A model generated the notes under the pieces. The model ran no database searches. It was given only the letters and a program-made list of their open reading frames with translations, and was not told the origin of the DNA. This document shows, piece after piece, positions 1 to 8,339 of a DNA stretch of 58,087 nucleotides; within the stretch, counting starts at the first letter, position 1; the number at the start of each line of letters is the position of its first letter. The stretch spans positions 1 through 58,087 of the forward strand of contig CAYQOU010000023.1 in assembly GCA_964419255.1 (NCBI GenBank), written 5' to 3'. Position numbers and translations under genes: made by a program. The stretch comes from CAZPHU01 sp964419255 (lineage in GTDB: Bacteria; Fibrobacterota; Chitinivibrionia; Chitinivibrionales; CAYFVL01).

Positions 1-406
1 CCTTCTTTTTAGCAGCCGGTGCTTTTTTGGTGGTTTTTTTCTTGGCAGCGGCCTTCTTTTTAGCAGCCGGTGCCTTTTTAGCGGTTTTTTTCTTAGTGGC
101 AGCCTTTCTTTGAGCGGCTTGGGATGGCTGCACCACTTCTCCCCTGGCCTCTTTTATGATACGGTAGGTCTGGGAGATTGATAAGCCGAACTTCTTTGCC
201 AATGCCGTTCCCGACATCCCACTGTCATAAGCTTCAAGAATTTTCTTATTGCGGTCCTCATTCTTGGCAATAACAGAATCGATACCGTATTTTTTTCTCA
301 ACTGATGAACGGCTTGACGGGTAATGCCAAACTGCTCCCCTATTGCGGCGTCGGTTTTGTACTTTTTCTGCAGTTTCTGCAGCTGACTGCTAGTGATTCT
401 TGCCAT
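1..406 (-). CDS. Histone H1-like DNA-binding protein with two HTH motifs and Lys/Ala repeat tail (partial)
   Basis: The ATG at 406 is preceded by a strong Shine-Dalgarno (AGGGAGGAG) and the frame stays open to the window edge, so the C-terminus is missing. The first ~85 residues hold two helix-turn-helix-like segments: one around DAAIGEQFGITRQAVHQL and one around SGTALAKKFGLSISQTY. The rest is a low-complexity basic tail built of AAKKK, TKKAPAAKKK and similar blocks, repeating with a 17-residue (51-bp) period. Such tails are typical of bacterial histone H1-like proteins (HctB/AlgP/BphH1 type), which bind DNA non-specifically and compact the nucleoid. I infer a chromatin or global regulatory protein. 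Joining sequence-reading HTH units to an H1-like tail is less common. The start and tail are seen directly; the function is inferred from composition. Confidence 0.75.
   Translation of the reverse strand, partial: MARITSSQLQKLQKKYKTDAAIGEQFGITRQAVHQLRKKYGIDSVIAKNEDRNKKILEAYDSGMSGTALAKKFGLSISQTYRIIKEARGEVVQPSQAAQRKAATKKKTAKKAPAAKKKAAAKKKTTKKAPAAKKK
2..103. repeat. Two tandem 51-bp repeats encoding the Lys/Ala tail
   Basis: The block beginning at base 2 recurs at base 53 with only a few third-position and A/G differences. Each unit encodes 17 residues of the basic tail. More units may lie beyond the left edge. Repeats of this kind change copy number easily by slippage. Confidence 0.7.
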
Positions 407-649
407 TGTGAAACCACTCCTCCCTGTTATGTAAGTGAAATGAAAAAAAAATTATTCTTCAAATGTATATGGTTGTTTTTCATATCATTTTCGCTCAAGG
501 TCGTTTGGCTGCCTTGACTGGGGCAAGGCAATTATCTCTTCTGGGAAGAGTGATATAATGGTTTACAAAACCAATATATATATGTCAGTGCAATTTGGCA
601 AGAGGCAAAGCGCTTTAATTATTGAAAATTATACATAAAATAGTGACAT
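407..649. other. Intergenic region between divergent genes
   Basis: This AT-rich region lies between the H1-like gene (minus) and the rhomboid unit (plus) and should carry the promoters of both. A TATAAT occurs at 554-559 but has no convincing -35 box at the right distance. I see no RNA gene or terminator here. Confidence 0.4.
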
Positions 650-916
650 ATGGCAACTTTTTCTTACCATTCGGCGAAAAAAAATGCCTTATCCATTCTT
701 TCCGCCTTTATCGTCACGTACAAAGAGGGAAACTATTTGCTCTTTCATCTCCAGATCTGCTCAGCGGTTCTTTGTTCGGATTCAGGTAATTGTAAAGATA
801 CAAATAAAGGTGTTATTTTAAAAGGGCGCGTTGTGATTTTTGAAAAGAGTCTGGTGCAAAAAGATATTGTCTGTGTGTATAAAATCATTAGTGCGGGCGA
901 GGAAAACGTTGTATGA
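650..916 (+). CDS. Possible small protein upstream of rhomboid (doubtful)
   Basis: This 88-codon frame starts at ATG 650 and ends with a stop that overlaps the next start codon (ATGA at 913-916), as expected for a coupled gene pair. No Shine-Dalgarno is visible before ATG 650 and I recognise no family. The translation has a hydrophobic, Cys-containing middle and no clear domain. It may be chance coding within the leader of the rhomboid gene. It is kept only because of the tight junction with the rhomboid start. Confidence 0.25.
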   Translation: MATFSYHSAKKNALSILSAFIVTYKEGNYLLFHLQICSAVLCSDSGNCKDTNKGVILKGRVVIFEKSLVQKDIVCVYKIISAGEENVV

Positions 917-1554
917 TTCCCCTGAAATGTGAGTCGCATCCCAACAATCTGCCGCTGGTGACCATATTGTTAATGACTGGGGCTGTTGTCACTTTCGGAT
1001 ATCAACTCCAGACGCCTGATGCCCTGCGAGGGTTTGTTCCACTTGATTTTGTGCACGCCCTCTTTCATCCTGGCGAACAGACTTTTGAAACCCTTAAACT
1101 CTGTTGCGTTTCTCTTTTCCTCCATGGGGGCCTTTTCCATCTGGCATCTAATATGTGGTATTTGTGGATCTTTGGTAATGCGGTCGAATACAAGATGCAT
1201 GGCGTACTCTTTCTGGTTTGCTATGTCGTGGCTGGTGCGGTATCCATGATAGTGCAGGCACTCAGCGATCCCTACTCGTCTGTACCCGTGGTAGGCGCAA
1301 GTGGTGCAATTGCGGGTATTATGGGAATGCATTTAGTATTGCTGCCATTCGCTCGTATTATTGTGTGGGTGCCCCCGATTTTTGTCCTGCCTGTCCCGGC
1401 CTTTATTTTTCTTATAGCCTGGTTTATAATGCAGTATCTTGGTGCCGGGAGTCGCAGCGAGATGTATATCGCCTGGTGGGCACATATCGGGGGATTCATT
1501 ACCGGTATACTGTTGGCCTTGCGCCTGAGGCGAAAAAAAGCACTGTTTAAATAG
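913..1554 (+). CDS. Rhomboid family intramembrane serine protease
   Basis: The 213-residue membrane protein has the rhomboid signatures in order: the L1-loop-like HLASNMWYLWIFGNAVE, the nucleophile motif GASGAIAGIMGMH (Ser in GASG), and the histidine of the last catalytic helix in AWWAHIGGFITG. Together these give the Ser-His dyad that cleaves transmembrane substrates within the inner membrane. About six hydrophobic segments are visible, matching the bacterial core rhomboid fold. The ATG at 913 follows GAGGAAAA at suitable spacing and overlaps the stop of a doubtful upstream frame. The natural substrate cannot be told from the sequence. The DNA-repair-type gene downstream starts 28 bases later and may be co-transcribed. 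Confidence 0.93.
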   Translation: MIPLKCESHPNNLPLVTILLMTGAVVTFGYQLQTPDALRGFVPLDFVHALFHPGEQTFETLKLCCVSLFLHGGLFHLASNMWYLWIFGNAVEYKMHGVLFLVCYVVAGAVSMIVQALSDPYSSVPVVGASGAIAGIMGMHLVLLPFARIIVWVPPIFVLPVPAFIFLIAWFIMQYLGAGSRSEMYIAWWAHIGGFITGILLALRLRRKKALFK

Positions 1555-1581
1555 AATATTCTTTTGCATTTGGGAAAGTTT

Positions 1582-3012
1582 ATGACTGGTGATAACATAC
1601 ATGAAGAAATGATTGCCTTTATTCAACAGCATTCCGGTGGCGTTTCCTCCCCGGAGCTGGCGTCACGGTTTCTGAAATTTAAAAATGCAGAGCAGCGGCT
1701 GGCGCATATTGCAGTCAAAAGCATTTTAGAATCTGACAGACGATGTCGTCATGATGATGGCTTGTGGCATGTCATCACCGAAAGACAGCAAGATGAAAAA
1801 CGAACACTTGAAGATGAGCCCTGGATCGCAGTTTATCTGTTTTCAGGAACGGGGCAGCATTCTCGTGATGTCATGCATATTTCGGCATGGACACTGTTTG
1901 ATATGCCAAAGTTGGTATTTTCGCGATGGCTTATCGATGTAAATAAGATACCTGAAGATGAGCGCCATATACTTGTCAGCTCACAAGACTCTACTGTCCA
2001 ATCTTCTCTGCATGCATTCGTTTCGGAGCTGGTGCGGCTGCTTGAGAACAGAACGGTGCTTTTCTTTTCTACTCATCAGCAGGGGCTCTTGTCTCGCTTG
2101 TGTTTGCAGGCCGGAGAAAGCATGTTTGACGATACAATGGTACTAAGCTACCTGTGTAAAGTCGCAAACGTGCCGCTTAATCGTCCGCTGAATCTGGAAG
2201 TGGTTTACGATCGGCTGTTTTCATGCGCTTCCATACGGCCGGCGGCAACAGCGCAGGGGAAAGCTTTTGCCGAATGTGCATGGGAGCTCCTTCGCAGGAT
2301 TAAAGACAAAGGGTTTGCAAGTAGAGCTGACCTTGAGCAATGGGATGCAGAGCAGACTGTGGAGATTGATTGGTCGAAAAAACAATTCAGCTATAGAGAC
2401 ATTCAAAATGCACACTCTGGGCCGGGAGTATATGGTTTCTTAAATAAAGAAGGAGAATATATATACATAGGTAAGGCTGGAAATGTTCGCAAACGGATCA
2501 TGGGTTATTTTAGACCCAGCGAAGAAAGCCCTGAAAAATTGATGATGCTTCGCAATGAAGCATATGGAATAACCGTACATCCTTGTGGTTCAGAGTTGGA
2601 AAGTCTTCTGTACGAGTATCGGCTAATCAGAAAGTATTCGCCGAAGCTCAATACACAAGTAGAAGTTAATGAGCGAAAGGGTGTGTTTAACGCGATAGAT
2701 GATAGCGTGTTTTTACTTCCTCATGCCGATACAAACAAGGGTATGGCGGTATGTTTTAGAAAAAATCAGAAGATCTCACTTCTGCCTTTCATGCAGGATT
2801 TTTCTGAGCGGGATGCAATGGTGCAATATCTTCGAGAATTCTTCTTCACCGATAAGCTAAAGGCTGAACCGACAGATTTTCCTGAACAGGAGACTGTATT
2901 CAGGTGGGTAAACAAAAATCGTGATCATGTGGTTCGAGTCGATGTTTCGCGTGCCGCAAGTGCCGAAGAGTTAATTGATAGTATTCGAGCGTACTGGCCG
3001 GAAGTAGTATAA
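1582..3012 (+). CDS. Degenerate DnaQ-like exonuclease domain fused to GIY-YIG (UvrC-type) nuclease
   Basis: ATG 1582, preceded by GGGAAAG, is preferred over a TTG frame start at 1564, giving 476 residues. The N-terminus (~1-65) looks like a small winged-helix segment. Residues ~75-245 align in pattern with the DEDD exonuclease of DNA polymerase III epsilon (a LENRTVLFFSTHQQ helix-strand and a final AECAWELLRRI helix), but the catalytic acidic residues cannot be placed. A GIY-YIG domain follows (GPGVYGFLNKEGEYIYIGKA, then KRIMGYF and a conserved Glu in SELESLLYEYRLIRKYSPKLN), as in UvrC and Cho. DnaQ-GIY-YIG fusions are known in actinobacteria and are presumed to act in DNA repair. Here the exonuclease half seems inactive, perhaps kept for binding. 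The C-terminal ~130 residues are not recognised. Confidence 0.8.
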   Translation: MTGDNIHEEMIAFIQQHSGGVSSPELASRFLKFKNAEQRLAHIAVKSILESDRRCRHDDGLWHVITERQQDEKRTLEDEPWIAVYLFSGTGQHSRDVMHISAWTLFDMPKLVFSRWLIDVNKIPEDERHILVSSQDSTVQSSLHAFVSELVRLLENRTVLFFSTHQQGLLSRLCLQAGESMFDDTMVLSYLCKVANVPLNRPLNLEVVYDRLFSCASIRPAATAQGKAFAECAWELLRRIKDKGFASRADLEQWDAEQTVEIDWSKKQFSYRDIQNAHSGPGVYGFLNKEGEYIYIGKAGNVRKRIMGYFRPSEESPEKLMMLRNEAYGITVHPCGSELESLLYEYRLIRKYSPKLNTQVEVNERKGVFNAIDDSVFLLPHADTNKGMAVCFRKNQKISLLPFMQDFSERDAMVQYLREFFFTDKLKAEPTDFPEQETVFRWVNKNRDHVVRVDVSRAASAEELIDSIRAYWPEVV

Positions 3013-3250
3013 CCTGAAATGAGCGATTACGCAGCGATGATTCGCCCAATCTCCCGGGGTATACTGGCTTCAGTACTCGTGTGAGTTACCTCAGAGGATA
3101 CTCCCTACGAATATACAATCGCTTCGAATCATCCGTTCTCAAGGAACTTGCGCGAATTATCCTCCCAGGATCGTCTATTTTGGATTTGAGAAAGCGCCTT
3201 CTTTCGGAATTTATTATTTTTTTCAGATGAATACTAACCAGGGGAGAGTA

Positions 3251-3583
3251 ATGAATTACAGTTATGATCATGACCGGTTCGTTAACAAAAACAAGGGGCT
3301 GGCAGGTGCCTATGAAATGGGCCGGAAAGATTCCGGGCTCGAAAAAAGAGGTTTCGATCGCTATCGAAGAGAACAGGAAGCGTCCTGCTTTAATTGTAAA
3401 CTTAGGGGTAAATGCCCTGAATATAGGAAAAAAAGAACCGGTGGGATAGAGGGTGTTGTTTCTTATGGTGGAAATGAAACGTTCATTTGCGACCGTTTCC
3501 AGCCGGAGCCGTCAGATCACAAATCGATGAATAAACGTCAGATCAAGTCACTTTTGAAGAATGCAAAAAGAGGGCTAAGATAG
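3251..3583 (+). CDS. Small Cys-rich basic protein, unknown function
   Basis: An ATG at 3227 is also in frame, but ATG 3251 has a clear Shine-Dalgarno (GGGGAGAG) and is preferred, giving 110 residues. The centre carries CFNCKLRGKC and, further on, FICDRF: four cysteines in a CxxC-x5-C...C arrangement that could bind zinc or an Fe-S cluster. Both flanks are rich in Arg and Lys, and the C-terminal tail (KRQIKSLLKNAKRGLR) is strongly basic, so nucleic-acid binding is possible. I do not recognise the family. The gene is convergent with the glycosyltransferase gene that ends only 22 bases away. Confidence 0.6.
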   Translation: MNYSYDHDRFVNKNKGLAGAYEMGRKDSGLEKRGFDRYRREQEASCFNCKLRGKCPEYRKKRTGGIEGVVSYGGNETFICDRFQPEPSDHKSMNKRQIKSLLKNAKRGLR

Positions 3584-3605
3584 TATCTGTTAAAGAAAGA
3601 CGCTT

Positions 3606-4754
3606 TCAGGAATCGACCAGCTTCATTAAAAAATCAATCATTTTTTGTCCCTGTCTGCTGCTCTCGAAATTAGCGGCGGCATGTTTTGCCCCGTAAGCAC
3701 CCATACTCCCTATCAGGGTGCGGTTTTCAGATATCGTGATTATTGCCTTTTGGAATTGGGCGCGTTCTTGCCACTTTACCAGAATACCACTTTTCCCATC
3801 TACAACAACTTCATCAACACCGCCCGAGTTGTAGGCAATCACCGGTAAACCATATGCCTGAGCCTCCGCAGTTGATCTTCCGAACGGCTCCATGTACGAA
3901 GTAGTACAGAAAATATCGTGTTCAGAAAAAATCTCTGCTATAGAATCCTGGTGCCGTTTAAGTGTGACGAATCCATGTAAACAGGAGGATTCCTCTATGC
4001 GTTTATGTAACTGGTTTCTGTATTCTATATCCCAGTAGGCCGTGTTTCCTACTAATGAAAGTGTCAGCAGACGCGGCCGCGTATGCAGGAGTTCTTCCAC
4101 AATATCCAACAGCTCGTGACAGCCTTTCCAGGGAACGATTCTTCCCAGATATAATAATCTCAGAGGACGGTATGTTCGTTTATACCGCGGGAAAGCGGGT
4201 GGAATGTGAATCCCGTTGTAGATGACAGTGCTGCATTTTTGCAAATGTGAGGGAAGGTTTCTATAGACCGCATGTGATATCGCGATTCCTCTTATGCGTC
4301 TTGATATCAGCCGTGAGTATATATGATAAGCGAAAGTCTTTCTTTCGAAAATCTCGCGGATGTGAATGACACCCTCGGCATGCAGCCCCATACGGAGAAG
4401 CAACCCGAGTGAGATGTGCGATTTGGGAACATTTGCATGGATAATGTCAGGATTTACTTTTCTGAGAAGGAAAAAGAGCCGAATGACAAAAACTATATAT
4501 CCGAAAAGCGCGGGTATATTTTTGAATCCGGCACTCAGCAGATTGCCTCTACGGAAAAGCTTAATCTGAGATGAACAGGGAATGCAGCGGTGGGTAACAC
4601 CAAATTGTATGGCCCGATCTACTAATGGCCCGTCTTCCGTAGTTACAAGATAGCAATCAAATTGTTTTACGGCGTAGCGAAGAAGTTCGAGAAGAGAATA
4701 CTCTGCTCCTCCCATATGTTGAGCCCAATGGGTGAGAAAAACAACTTTTTTCAT
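3606..4754 (-). CDS. Glycosyltransferase family 4
   Basis: The 382-residue GT-B enzyme begins with the Rossmann strand KKVVFLTHWAQHMGGAE, whose GGAE loop is typical of GT4. The C-terminal nucleotide-sugar site has RLLYLGRIVPWKGCHELLD and the EX7E motif EPFGRSTAEAQAYGLPVIA. It should transfer a sugar from an NDP-sugar to a lipid-linked saccharide on the cytoplasmic face of the inner membrane. It is the last gene of the long minus-strand cluster. Its ATG overlaps the stop of the upstream glycosyltransferase (ATGA), so the two are probably translationally coupled. Donor and acceptor sugars cannot be deduced. Confidence 0.92.
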   Translation of the reverse strand: MKKVVFLTHWAQHMGGAEYSLLELLRYAVKQFDCYLVTTEDGPLVDRAIQFGVTHRCIPCSSQIKLFRRGNLLSAGFKNIPALFGYIVFVIRLFFLLRKVNPDIIHANVPKSHISLGLLLRMGLHAEGVIHIREIFERKTFAYHIYSRLISRRIRGIAISHAVYRNLPSHLQKCSTVIYNGIHIPPAFPRYKRTYRPLRLLYLGRIVPWKGCHELLDIVEELLHTRPRLLTLSLVGNTAYWDIEYRNQLHKRIEESSCLHGFVTLKRHQDSIAEIFSEHDIFCTTSYMEPFGRSTAEAQAYGLPVIAYNSGGVDEVVVDGKSGILVKWQERAQFQKAIITISENRTLIGSMGAYGAKHAAANFESSRQGQKMIDFLMKLVDS

Positions 4755-5812
4755 TTGTAGGTAAATTTTGTTACATGTTTATGAGCCGTCTGTATTTTCT
4801 CTTGAGCTGCCTGCGGATTGTTCCACACATAGCAGATCGCGTCACTCAAAGCACGAGGATCGGCAGGTGGAACAAGCAAACCACATTGCCCATGGGAAAT
4901 AACCTCTGGTATGCCGCCTGCAGCACTGGCAATAATAGCAAGCCCGTTAATCATCGCATCGAGCAGAACTAATCCAAATCCTTCAGTCCCAGTGGGAAGC
5001 TCCAGAGAGGGGAGTACAAATATACCGGATTGGCTGTAGTGTTCTTGCACCTGTGAATCGGTTAGTCCCGTGTATAGAAAAACGTGTTTTCGCAGGTTAT
5101 TTGCAAGGATTTGTCTGTTAAGGCGATTTTTTTCCGGCCCGTTGCCAATGATATGCATACTCCAGGGCAGATGTCGTGAAAGCAGGGATGCCGCCTCTAT
5201 CAAAATATCATGCCCTTTGTGTGGCACAAGCCTGCCGATTGTAAGGATTCGGTACTTTTGAGAATCAAAATCTGTCTTCACTCGGGGATGGGAATACTTG
5301 ATTCTTGGAGATATCTTTGAGATTTTTTTGGTATAGCCGTTTTCCCTCAAAACCTTTTCGAAATAATCCGTCAACACATAGAGTTGTTTTGCCCGAGAAA
5401 GCACACTCTTCAGGAGAATATTTTTCAGAGAATGTTTGGAGAGGTTGATAATCTCGGTTCCATAGGTATATATGGAATACGGGTTTCCACCAAAAAACGA
5501 AAAAAACCATGGGATGAGAGCCGAATAGATATTGCCGCATGTAATAGTAAGGTGGTTGTTTCTTCCGTAATGGATGATATTCAGGTAGGGTGCAATAAGA
5601 CTACACAATGACAATTTCTTATTGAAACGGCTTGCGAACCAACTTTTACGGATATGTTTTCCCGGTAAATGGCTTTCATAGATGAGAGAGTCTGGATGGC
5701 ATCCAATCAGTACTATATCCTCATCGGTAAACGACCTTTCTACAATACTGGCAAGGTACCGTTGGATACCGCCCTTTTCAGGAAAGAAATCAATAGTGAT
5801 TAAGATTTTCAT
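4751..5812 (-). CDS. Glycosyltransferase family 4
   Basis: Translation is taken from ATG 5812 (MKILITIDFFPEKGGIQRY), which matches the family N-terminus; a longer frame to 5869 would only add a tail overlapping the upstream gene. The 353 residues form a GT-B fold with ILTIGRLVPHKGHDILIEAA and EGFGLVLLDAMINGLAIIAS. In that last motif the second acid of EX7E is Asp rather than Glu, a conservative change that is not unusual. A 23-base overlap joins it to the upstream O-antigen ligase-like gene, and an ATGA junction joins it to the downstream GT4. Its role is a step in assembling the repeat unit of the surface polysaccharide made by this cluster. Confidence 0.9.
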   Translation of the reverse strand: MKILITIDFFPEKGGIQRYLASIVERSFTDEDIVLIGCHPDSLIYESHLPGKHIRKSWFASRFNKKLSLCSLIAPYLNIIHYGRNNHLTITCGNIYSALIPWFFSFFGGNPYSIYTYGTEIINLSKHSLKNILLKSVLSRAKQLYVLTDYFEKVLRENGYTKKISKISPRIKYSHPRVKTDFDSQKYRILTIGRLVPHKGHDILIEAASLLSRHLPWSMHIIGNGPEKNRLNRQILANNLRKHVFLYTGLTDSQVQEHYSQSGIFVLPSLELPTGTEGFGLVLLDAMINGLAIIASAAGGIPEVISHGQCGLLVPPADPRALSDAICYVWNNPQAAQEKIQTAHKHVTKFTYK

Positions 5813-7274
5813 GCTGTATCTCTGTCTCTTTCTCATGCTGATTCGCGGATAGCATAACCAGAACACCATTCCAGAACCAGAAATAGATATCTCCGGGAAA
5901 ATAATGAATGTGAGTGCCTGTCACACTAATTAAAGCAAAGACCATATTCATAATAGTGATACCTTTTGCCAAAGCCCCCACATCCAGATTACGGGTGGTA
6001 TCCATCAGGTGAAGCCCCTTCTTAATGAAAGTCCCAATCATAATGATAATGAAAAGAAGCCCCGGGTAGCCAAATTCTGCCAGGTAGGTCATGTACAGAG
6101 AATCTGCCTTTAATGTGCCCAGTCCTCGTCCAAGAATGGCTTTTATCGGTTCTGCAGAGGATGCCAGTATATATTTCCAGAGCATGAAGCGAGAAAGCAA
6201 AGAATGCTCACTTAGAGGATTTTCCAAAGCGGTTGTTCTGTTTATAACAAGTAAATCAATATATTTCTGATTGGGGATAACCCGGGTGACAAGGTTGATA
6301 AACCCTCCCAGTGACAAACCGTCACTGAGGGTGCCGAAAATTATCTCACCCAATGCCAGACACAAAGCAAAGCTGGACAGAAGTAGTATACGGTTCTTAT
6401 TTCCTTTAACATGAAAAAGAGTGATCCATATGATAAAGGTAGCCATGATACCTATCCAGCTGGAGCGAACCGAGGTGATGAGTGTGGCATAGAAAAAAAA
6501 AGGAATTAGTATCAAAAAAGCTTTGGAAAATTTGACCTTACAACTGCTCAGAATTAGAACACCGATGATGGCTAACTGTTGATAATCGGCAAAAGCCACC
6601 GGAGCCTGAAAAAACGAAAATGGGCGTGCAACTCCTTTTATGAAAAGCGTGGTGAAATTAATTGTGTTGAACCATATTTTCTCAGCCTCTGAGTAGCCGA
6701 CGTATAGCTGCTTGATCCCATAAAGACCGGCAATGATACCGGTTACTATAGTAATTACCCATATCCTTTTCAGGTGAGATATCCGGGTGGAATAAGCCAG
6801 TCCTACCAAAAATGATAATACCGGAGGACCATATAATTTAAATTTAGATGCACTCTCGGATAATTGCTGTGAGTTAAACACAAACACTCTCGCGAGCATA
6901 TATAAAAAATAGCATATGATAATAACGATGTATGCACGAACTGGACGGTATCTGTCATAATGCTCCTTGAATTCAAAGAAAAGACCGATAAGAATGAAAA
7001 CAATAAGGATATCCCCGATAATTATCAGAGGATCAAGAGACGGGCGCGAATACAGTAAGTAATAGAGCCTTCTGAGATGTGGAATGAAAGGCAAAATAAT
7101 AAACATGGCATACACGCCAACTAGAGGATTGCGAAGAATGGGGTAAAACAGAATAAGAGAAAAGAGACCTACAAGTTCAAGCCGCATGGGAACATGAATC
7201 AATTTATAGGCAATCAGGTTCCCGAAAAGGAAAATCCCAAGGATAAGACATGCTTGTAAAGGGGCCTTTTTCAT
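5790..7274 (-). CDS. O-antigen ligase/polymerase family membrane protein (Wzy/WaaL-like)
   Basis: This 494-residue polytopic protein has about ten to twelve hydrophobic segments and a large loop before the C-terminal helices. The segment ATLITSVRSSWIGIMATFII resembles the RxxW/G region of the Wzy_C (O-antigen ligase) family, and LGRGLGTLKADSLYMTYLAE carries the conserved GxG...D...Y pattern of its periplasmic loop. Members polymerise undecaprenyl-linked repeats (Wzy) or ligate them to lipid A core (WaaL). The sequence alone does not separate these roles. With Wza- and Wzc-like genes in the same locus, a Wzy polymerase is more likely. The start ATG 7274 lies 8 bases past the upstream stop, within the operon. 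Confidence 0.85.
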   Translation of the reverse strand: MKKAPLQACLILGIFLFGNLIAYKLIHVPMRLELVGLFSLILFYPILRNPLVGVYAMFIILPFIPHLRRLYYLLYSRPSLDPLIIIGDILIVFILIGLFFEFKEHYDRYRPVRAYIVIIICYFLYMLARVFVFNSQQLSESASKFKLYGPPVLSFLVGLAYSTRISHLKRIWVITIVTGIIAGLYGIKQLYVGYSEAEKIWFNTINFTTLFIKGVARPFSFFQAPVAFADYQQLAIIGVLILSSCKVKFSKAFLILIPFFFYATLITSVRSSWIGIMATFIIWITLFHVKGNKNRILLLSSFALCLALGEIIFGTLSDGLSLGGFINLVTRVIPNQKYIDLLVINRTTALENPLSEHSLLSRFMLWKYILASSAEPIKAILGRGLGTLKADSLYMTYLAEFGYPGLLFIIIMIGTFIKKGLHLMDTTRNLDVGALAKGITIMNMVFALISVTGTHIHYFPGDIYFWFWNGVLVMLSANQHEKETEIQHENLNHY

Positions 7275-7282
7275 TGAAAATA

Positions 7283-8332
7283 TCAGCTGCCTTTTAACAG
7301 GTTTAAATAAACTGATTCATAGAGTTTCGCAAGTTTATGCGTATCGAACCTGGTTACCGAAGTCTTCCTTCCCTCTATAGTCAGTCTGGCTCGTAACATA
7401 TCGTTCGTCAAAACATCTATTAACTTATTTCCAAGGTTATCGGGGTCTGTTATTATGCCGTCTACATTATCCGTTATAATGTCGGCGATTCCTGCATGAG
7501 CTGCACTGACAACCGGTGTTCCGCAAGCCATGGCTTCGATCGCCGGGACACCAAAGCCTTCATATGAGCTTGGAAAGCAATATACCCATGATCTTTGGAA
7601 TTCCTGTATGAGTTGCTGCTCGTCAATTGTGCCAAGATACGAAATCTGAGAACCGTCTACATGTTGCGGTCCTGCTATCCGAAGCTCGCAATCGGGAATA
7701 GACTTGAGGATGTGATTATTGAATGTTTCAACCAGCAGGCGGCCTCTTTTACGACTGTCCAAATCTCCCAGGAAAAAAATTGATGGATGATTGGTTTTTT
7801 CCCTCCCGGGTAAAAATTTACGGGTCGGTACACCACAAGGAATTATATGTTGTATGTTAGGAATGCTTTTTTTTGTGCTTCTGGAAATGCAGATAGATGC
7901 ACCATTTTTATATGCCGAGCAGAGTTCGAACAAGTAAAAGAGAGCTTGATAAAGAAAACGCTTCATGGTAACTGCATGAATTGCCTCTTGTAGAGCCGAT
8001 CCATAAAAGGTCCTTACTCTCCTGAGGCTTTGCTTGCATAGGTAATCATCACCATGATAGTGAATGATATCGAAACCTTGCGTGTCAATCCGTCTGTACA
8101 CAACAGCTGGTATGAACTTCCTGAACAGCTTTATTGTTGATGGATACATTAGTTGTATGTGTGCATATCTGCTATCTGCCGGTTTTTGGCTGAAAGAAAA
8201 AACGGTTACCTGATGTCCTCTTTCGCTCAATGCGTTTGCCAGGCGGTCTACCTGGCAGGAAACGCCATTGGGCTTATCTGAAGGTAACTCTTTGTTGAAA
8301 AATGCTACTTTGAGTATACGATTTGAGTGCAT
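7283..8332 (-). CDS. Glycosyltransferase family 4
   Basis: The 349-residue GT-B protein starts with LKVAFFNKELPSDKPNGVSC followed by VDRLANALSERGHQVTVFS, a typical GT4 acceptor-domain opening. The C-terminal half contains IFFLGDLDSRKRGRLLVETF and a complete EX7E motif (EGFGVPAIEAMACGTPVVSA) that binds the donor nucleotide-sugar. It lies between a GT2 gene (7-base gap) and the Wzy-like gene. It probably adds one sugar to the lipid-linked repeat unit on the cytoplasmic side of the inner membrane. The sugar specificity is unknown. Confidence 0.92.
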   Translation of the reverse strand: MHSNRILKVAFFNKELPSDKPNGVSCQVDRLANALSERGHQVTVFSFSQKPADSRYAHIQLMYPSTIKLFRKFIPAVVYRRIDTQGFDIIHYHGDDYLCKQSLRRVRTFYGSALQEAIHAVTMKRFLYQALFYLFELCSAYKNGASICISRSTKKSIPNIQHIIPCGVPTRKFLPGREKTNHPSIFFLGDLDSRKRGRLLVETFNNHILKSIPDCELRIAGPQHVDGSQISYLGTIDEQQLIQEFQRSWVYCFPSSYEGFGVPAIEAMACGTPVVSAAHAGIADIITDNVDGIITDPDNLGNKLIDVLTNDMLRARLTIEGRKTSVTRFDTHKLAKLYESVYLNLLKGS

Positions 8333-8339
8333 GGTGACA

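Noticed and set aside
970..1632. Several overlapping frames of 87-120 codons on both strands across the rhomboid gene
   Set aside because: They lie inside the clear rhomboid frame, have no ribosome-binding sites and no recognisable domains.
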